DNA of 54,106 nucleotides, from the NCBI GenBank assembly GCA_018817515.1, contig JAHIUD010000092.1, forward strand, positions 1 to 54,106. The letters are read 5' to 3'. The notes below the pieces were generated by a model. The model searched no databases. It saw only the letters and a list, made by a program, of their open reading frames with translations, and was not told the origin of the DNA. The stretch comes from Pseudomonadota bacterium (GTDB taxonomy: Bacteria > Desulfobacterota > Desulfovibrionia > Desulfovibrionales > Desulfovibrionaceae). Made by a program: the position numbers and the translations under genes. Shown here in pieces: positions 52,380-54,106 of the stretch; the first letter of the stretch is position 1, and every line of letters starts with the position of its first letter.

Positions 52380-53095
52380 GCGACCCTGGCGCGATGCTTC
52401 CGGTAGCGATTCTCATGGGCGGCCTGGCCACGCGGCTGCGGCCTATCACCCTCACCATCCCGAAGGCTTTGGTCGAGGTGTCGGGCAAGCCGTTCGTGCA
52501 CCGCCAGCTGGACTATCTGCGCGGACAGGGGGTCCGACGTGTGGTGCTGCTCATCGGACATCTGGGCGAGCAGATTGAGGCGAGCGTGGGCGATGGCTCG
52601 GCCTTCGGCATTGAGGTTGCCTATTCCCCTGACGGTCCCACACGCCTGGGCACGGCCGGTGCCCTCAGACGCGCGCTGCCGTTCCTGGGGCCAGCGTTCT
52701 TCGTGCTCTACGGCGACTCCTTTCTGCCCATAGATTTTGCGCCGGCGCAGGCCGCCTTCCACGCCAGCGGCAAGCTGGCCCTCATGACCGTGCTTGAGAA
52801 CGCTGACCGCTGGGACAAGAGCAACGCTTACTACCGCGATGACGTTGTGATCGAGTACAATAAGGCGGCGCCACGACCGGAAATGCGCCATATCGATTAC
52901 GGCCTTTCCGTATTCACGGATGGGGCTTTGCGTGATGTGCCGGAGGGACAGCCCGTTGATCTTGCAACGGTCTGTCATCGATTGTCTATAGCTGGACAAC
53001 TCGCTGGATATGAGGTTACAAATCGATTTTATGAAATTGGCTCTCCTGAGGGCCTACGCGAGACTACGAACTACTTTGCCGTTAAGGAGAAATGA
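52376..53095 (+). CDS. hddC: D-glycero-alpha-D-manno-heptose 1-phosphate guanylyltransferase
   Basis: The 239-residue nucleotidyltransferase starts with ILMGGLATRLRPITLTIPK (the G-G-X-A-T-R-L-R-P...PK nucleotide loop). Further on are TRLGTAGALRRALP and LYGDSFLPIDF, which provide the metal-binding aspartate. HddC converts heptose 1-phosphate and GTP to GDP-D-glycero-alpha-D-manno-heptose. It overlaps HddA and the following isomerase gene by four bases each. Position in the operon supports heptose rather than mannose or glucose as substrate. Sequence alone does not settle GTP versus another NTP. Confidence 0.88.
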   Translation: MSDPGAMLPVAILMGGLATRLRPITLTIPKALVEVSGKPFVHRQLDYLRGQGVRRVVLLIGHLGEQIEASVGDGSAFGIEVAYSPDGPTRLGTAGALRRALPFLGPAFFVLYGDSFLPIDFAPAQAAFHASGKLALMTVLENADRWDKSNAYYRDDVVIEYNKAAPRPEMRHIDYGLSVFTDGALRDVPEGQPVDLATVCHRLSIAGQLAGYEVTNRFYEIGSPEGLRETTNYFAVKEK

Positions 53096-53697
53096 TGAGC
53101 TACGCTGCGAACCACCTTGCCGAGGCCGTGGAGATCATCGGCAAATTGAATCTTGAGGACGTGGAGAAGGTCGCCGATCTTTTGGCCACGGTACGGGCCG
53201 AGGGCGGCCGGGTGTTTTTTCTGGGTGTTGGCGGTGGCGCGGGCAACTGCTCCCACGCCGTGAACGACTTTCGCAAGATCGTGGGCATCGAGTCCTACGC
53301 CCCCACGGACAATGTCTCTGAGCTGACGGCCCGCACCAACGACGAGGGCTGGGCCACGGTATTCGTGGAGTGGCTCAAGACCAGCCGCCTGAACGCTAAG
53401 GACGCGCTCTTCGTGCTCTCGGTGGGCGGCGGAAACCTGGAGAAGAACATCAGCCCCAACTTGGTGCTTGCGCTTGAGCTGGCGCAGCAGGTGGGGGCCA
53501 AGGTCACCGGCGTGGTCGGCCGTGACGGCGGCTACACGGCCAAGGTGGCCCAGGCCTGCGTGGTCATCCCTGTGGTGAACCCGGAAACCATCACCCCGCA
53601 TACCGAGGCTTTTCAGGCGGTCATCTGGCATCTGCTTGTGAGCCACCCCAAGCTTAAGGCCAACCAGACCAAGTGGGAAGGCGCGGCCAAGGCTTAA
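53092..53697 (+). CDS. gmhA: Sedoheptulose 7-phosphate isomerase (GmhA-like)
   Basis: The 201-residue SIS-domain protein has FFLGVGGGAGNCSHAVNDF, LFVLSVGGGNLEKN and a C-terminal ETITPHTEAFQ segment. AAGGAG precedes tandem ATGs. It would convert sedoheptulose 7-phosphate to D-glycero-D-manno-heptose 7-phosphate, the first committed step. The conventional SSGNS-type second motif reads SVGGGN here, so it belongs to the variant SIS group often paired with HddA/HddC. It ends 18 bases before the GmhB-transaldolase start. Confidence 0.85.
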   Translation: MMSYAANHLAEAVEIIGKLNLEDVEKVADLLATVRAEGGRVFFLGVGGGAGNCSHAVNDFRKIVGIESYAPTDNVSELTARTNDEGWATVFVEWLKTSRLNAKDALFVLSVGGGNLEKNISPNLVLALELAQQVGAKVTGVVGRDGGYTAKVAQACVVIPVVNPETITPHTEAFQAVIWHLLVSHPKLKANQTKWEGAAKA

Positions 53698-53715
53698 GGC
53701 CACAAGGGGCGAGCC

Positions 53716-54106
53716 ATGCCTGTGCCGAGCAATCGCGCCATCTTTCTTGACCGCGACGGCGTCATCAACGCCTCAGTGGTGCGTGAAGGCAAGCCGTATC
53801 CGCCGTCCTGCGCGGCGGAGGTGGAGTTACTCCCCGGCGTGGCCGAAGCGCTCGCACGTTTGAAGACTGCAGGCTATCGGCTCATCGTGGTGTCCAATCA
53901 GCCCGACGTGGCGCGTGGCGCCACAACCCGGCAGGCCGTGGAGGCCATCAACGACGCCATCGTTGCGGCCGTTGGCGCGGGGCTGGGTCAGGGGCCGTTG
54001 ATCGACGAATTCCGCATGTGCTATCATGACTCCGCTGACGCTTGCGCCTGCCGAAAACCATTGCCTGGTATGCTGATCCAGGCTGCGAGCGAACACGATC
54101 TGGACC
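53716..54106 (+). CDS. gmhB: GmhB-transaldolase fusion, 5' part (continues at position 1)
   Basis: The frame starts at ATG 53716, preceded by GGGGCGAG, and stays open to the window end. In the circle it goes on to 1055. FLDRDGVIN (Asp12 nucleophile, Asp14) is followed by VSNQPDVARG. The zinc loop C102, H104, C110, C112 and CRKP lie in the part that overlaps the start of the window. GmhB removes the 7-phosphate from heptose 1,7-bisphosphate, giving the 1-phosphate for HddC. The fused transaldolase follows from residue 197. Confidence 0.93.
   Translation, partial: MPVPSNRAIFLDRDGVINASVVREGKPYPPSCAAEVELLPGVAEALARLKTAGYRLIVVSNQPDVARGATTRQAVEAINDAIVAAVGAGLGQGPLIDEFRMCYHDSADACACRKPLPGMLIQAASEHDLD
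53966..54106. repeat. Terminal direct repeat, right copy
   Basis: Identical to positions 1-141 in the same orientation. Removing one copy gives a circle of 53,965 bp in which the gmhB-transaldolase reading frame is continuous. Confidence 0.97.

Noticed and set aside
1-54106. Plasmid replication origin, iterons, CRISPR array, tRNA or phage genes
   Set aside because: I looked for these because the sequence closes into a circle, but found no repeated iteron-like units, no spacer-repeat pattern, no tRNA-like fold and no Rep, Par or phage protein.

Overview
The window is almost entirely a surface-polysaccharide (LPS O-antigen or capsule type) biosynthesis locus from a Gram-negative bacterium. Nearly every non-transposase gene lies on the + strand, in tightly packed runs with ATGA overlaps. 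Nucleotide-sugar enzymes, GT2 and group-1-like glycosyltransferases, an ABC polysaccharide exporter (Wzm/Wzt), an O-antigen-ligase-like protein, RgpF, GtrA and sugar-decorating enzymes all occur together. The GC-rich blocks and enzyme set suggest a deltaproteobacterium (Desulfovibrio-like). That is inference: the window has no rRNA, tRNA or other taxonomic marker.

The first 141 bases (1-141) are repeated exactly as the last 141 (53966-54106). Joined there, the sequence is a closed circle of 53,965 bp, and the junction restores one uninterrupted gene: GmhB (start 53716) fused in frame to transaldolase (end 1055). I recognise no replication, partition, mobilisation, toxin-antitoxin or phage gene, so the circle may be a real element or a closed assembly path.

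Layout. 1-2232: end of the GmhB-transaldolase fusion and a membrane acyltransferase. 2233-4533: small membrane-peptide ORFs behind a candidate promoter, cut by a degenerate IS3 element. 4534-7440: B12-type radical SAM enzyme, terminator hairpin, second IS3-family element. 7593-16552: glycosyltransferase, ligase-like protein, a cassette for polyprenyl-phosphate arabinose (HAD-UbiA fusion, DprE1, DprE2, GtrA), a second B12-type radical SAM enzyme and a small unknown protein. 16664-18339: IS3 remnant abutted by an IS5-family element. 18586-31132: a 13-gene run with GalE, a reversed-order RfaE-like cytidylyltransferase-kinase, a nucleotidyltransferase, a GmhA-like isomerase, sugar epimerase/dehydratases, a two-subunit transketolase, HAD and kinase-like proteins, methyltransferases and a reductase. 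31304-38691: glycosyltransferase, RgpF, carbamoyltransferase, SGNH-like protein, an unknown and an alcohol dehydrogenase. 38784-40329: IS4-family element. 40690-47017: an AT-richer block with methyltransferase, Wzm, Wzt, a large two-part glycosyltransferase and a SPASM radical SAM enzyme. 47273 to 1055 across the junction: epimerase, a UDP-glucose-dehydrogenase homologue without its catalytic cysteine, SDR, Gfo/Idh oxidoreductase, then HddA, HddC, GmhA and GmhB-transaldolase.

How it may work together (inference): the last cassette holds the known enzymes for GDP-D-glycero-alpha-D-manno-heptose, with a transaldolase that could supply sedoheptulose 7-phosphate. The 18.6-31 kb cassette looks like a parallel, less understood pathway in which transketolase makes or lengthens a sugar phosphate. 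The DprE cassette supplies lipid-linked arabinofuranose. Glycosyltransferases, Wzm/Wzt and the ligase-like protein would assemble and export the glycan, and methyl-, acyl- and carbamoyltransferases would decorate it. AT-rich and GC-rich blocks plus several broken IS elements suggest mosaic assembly of the locus.
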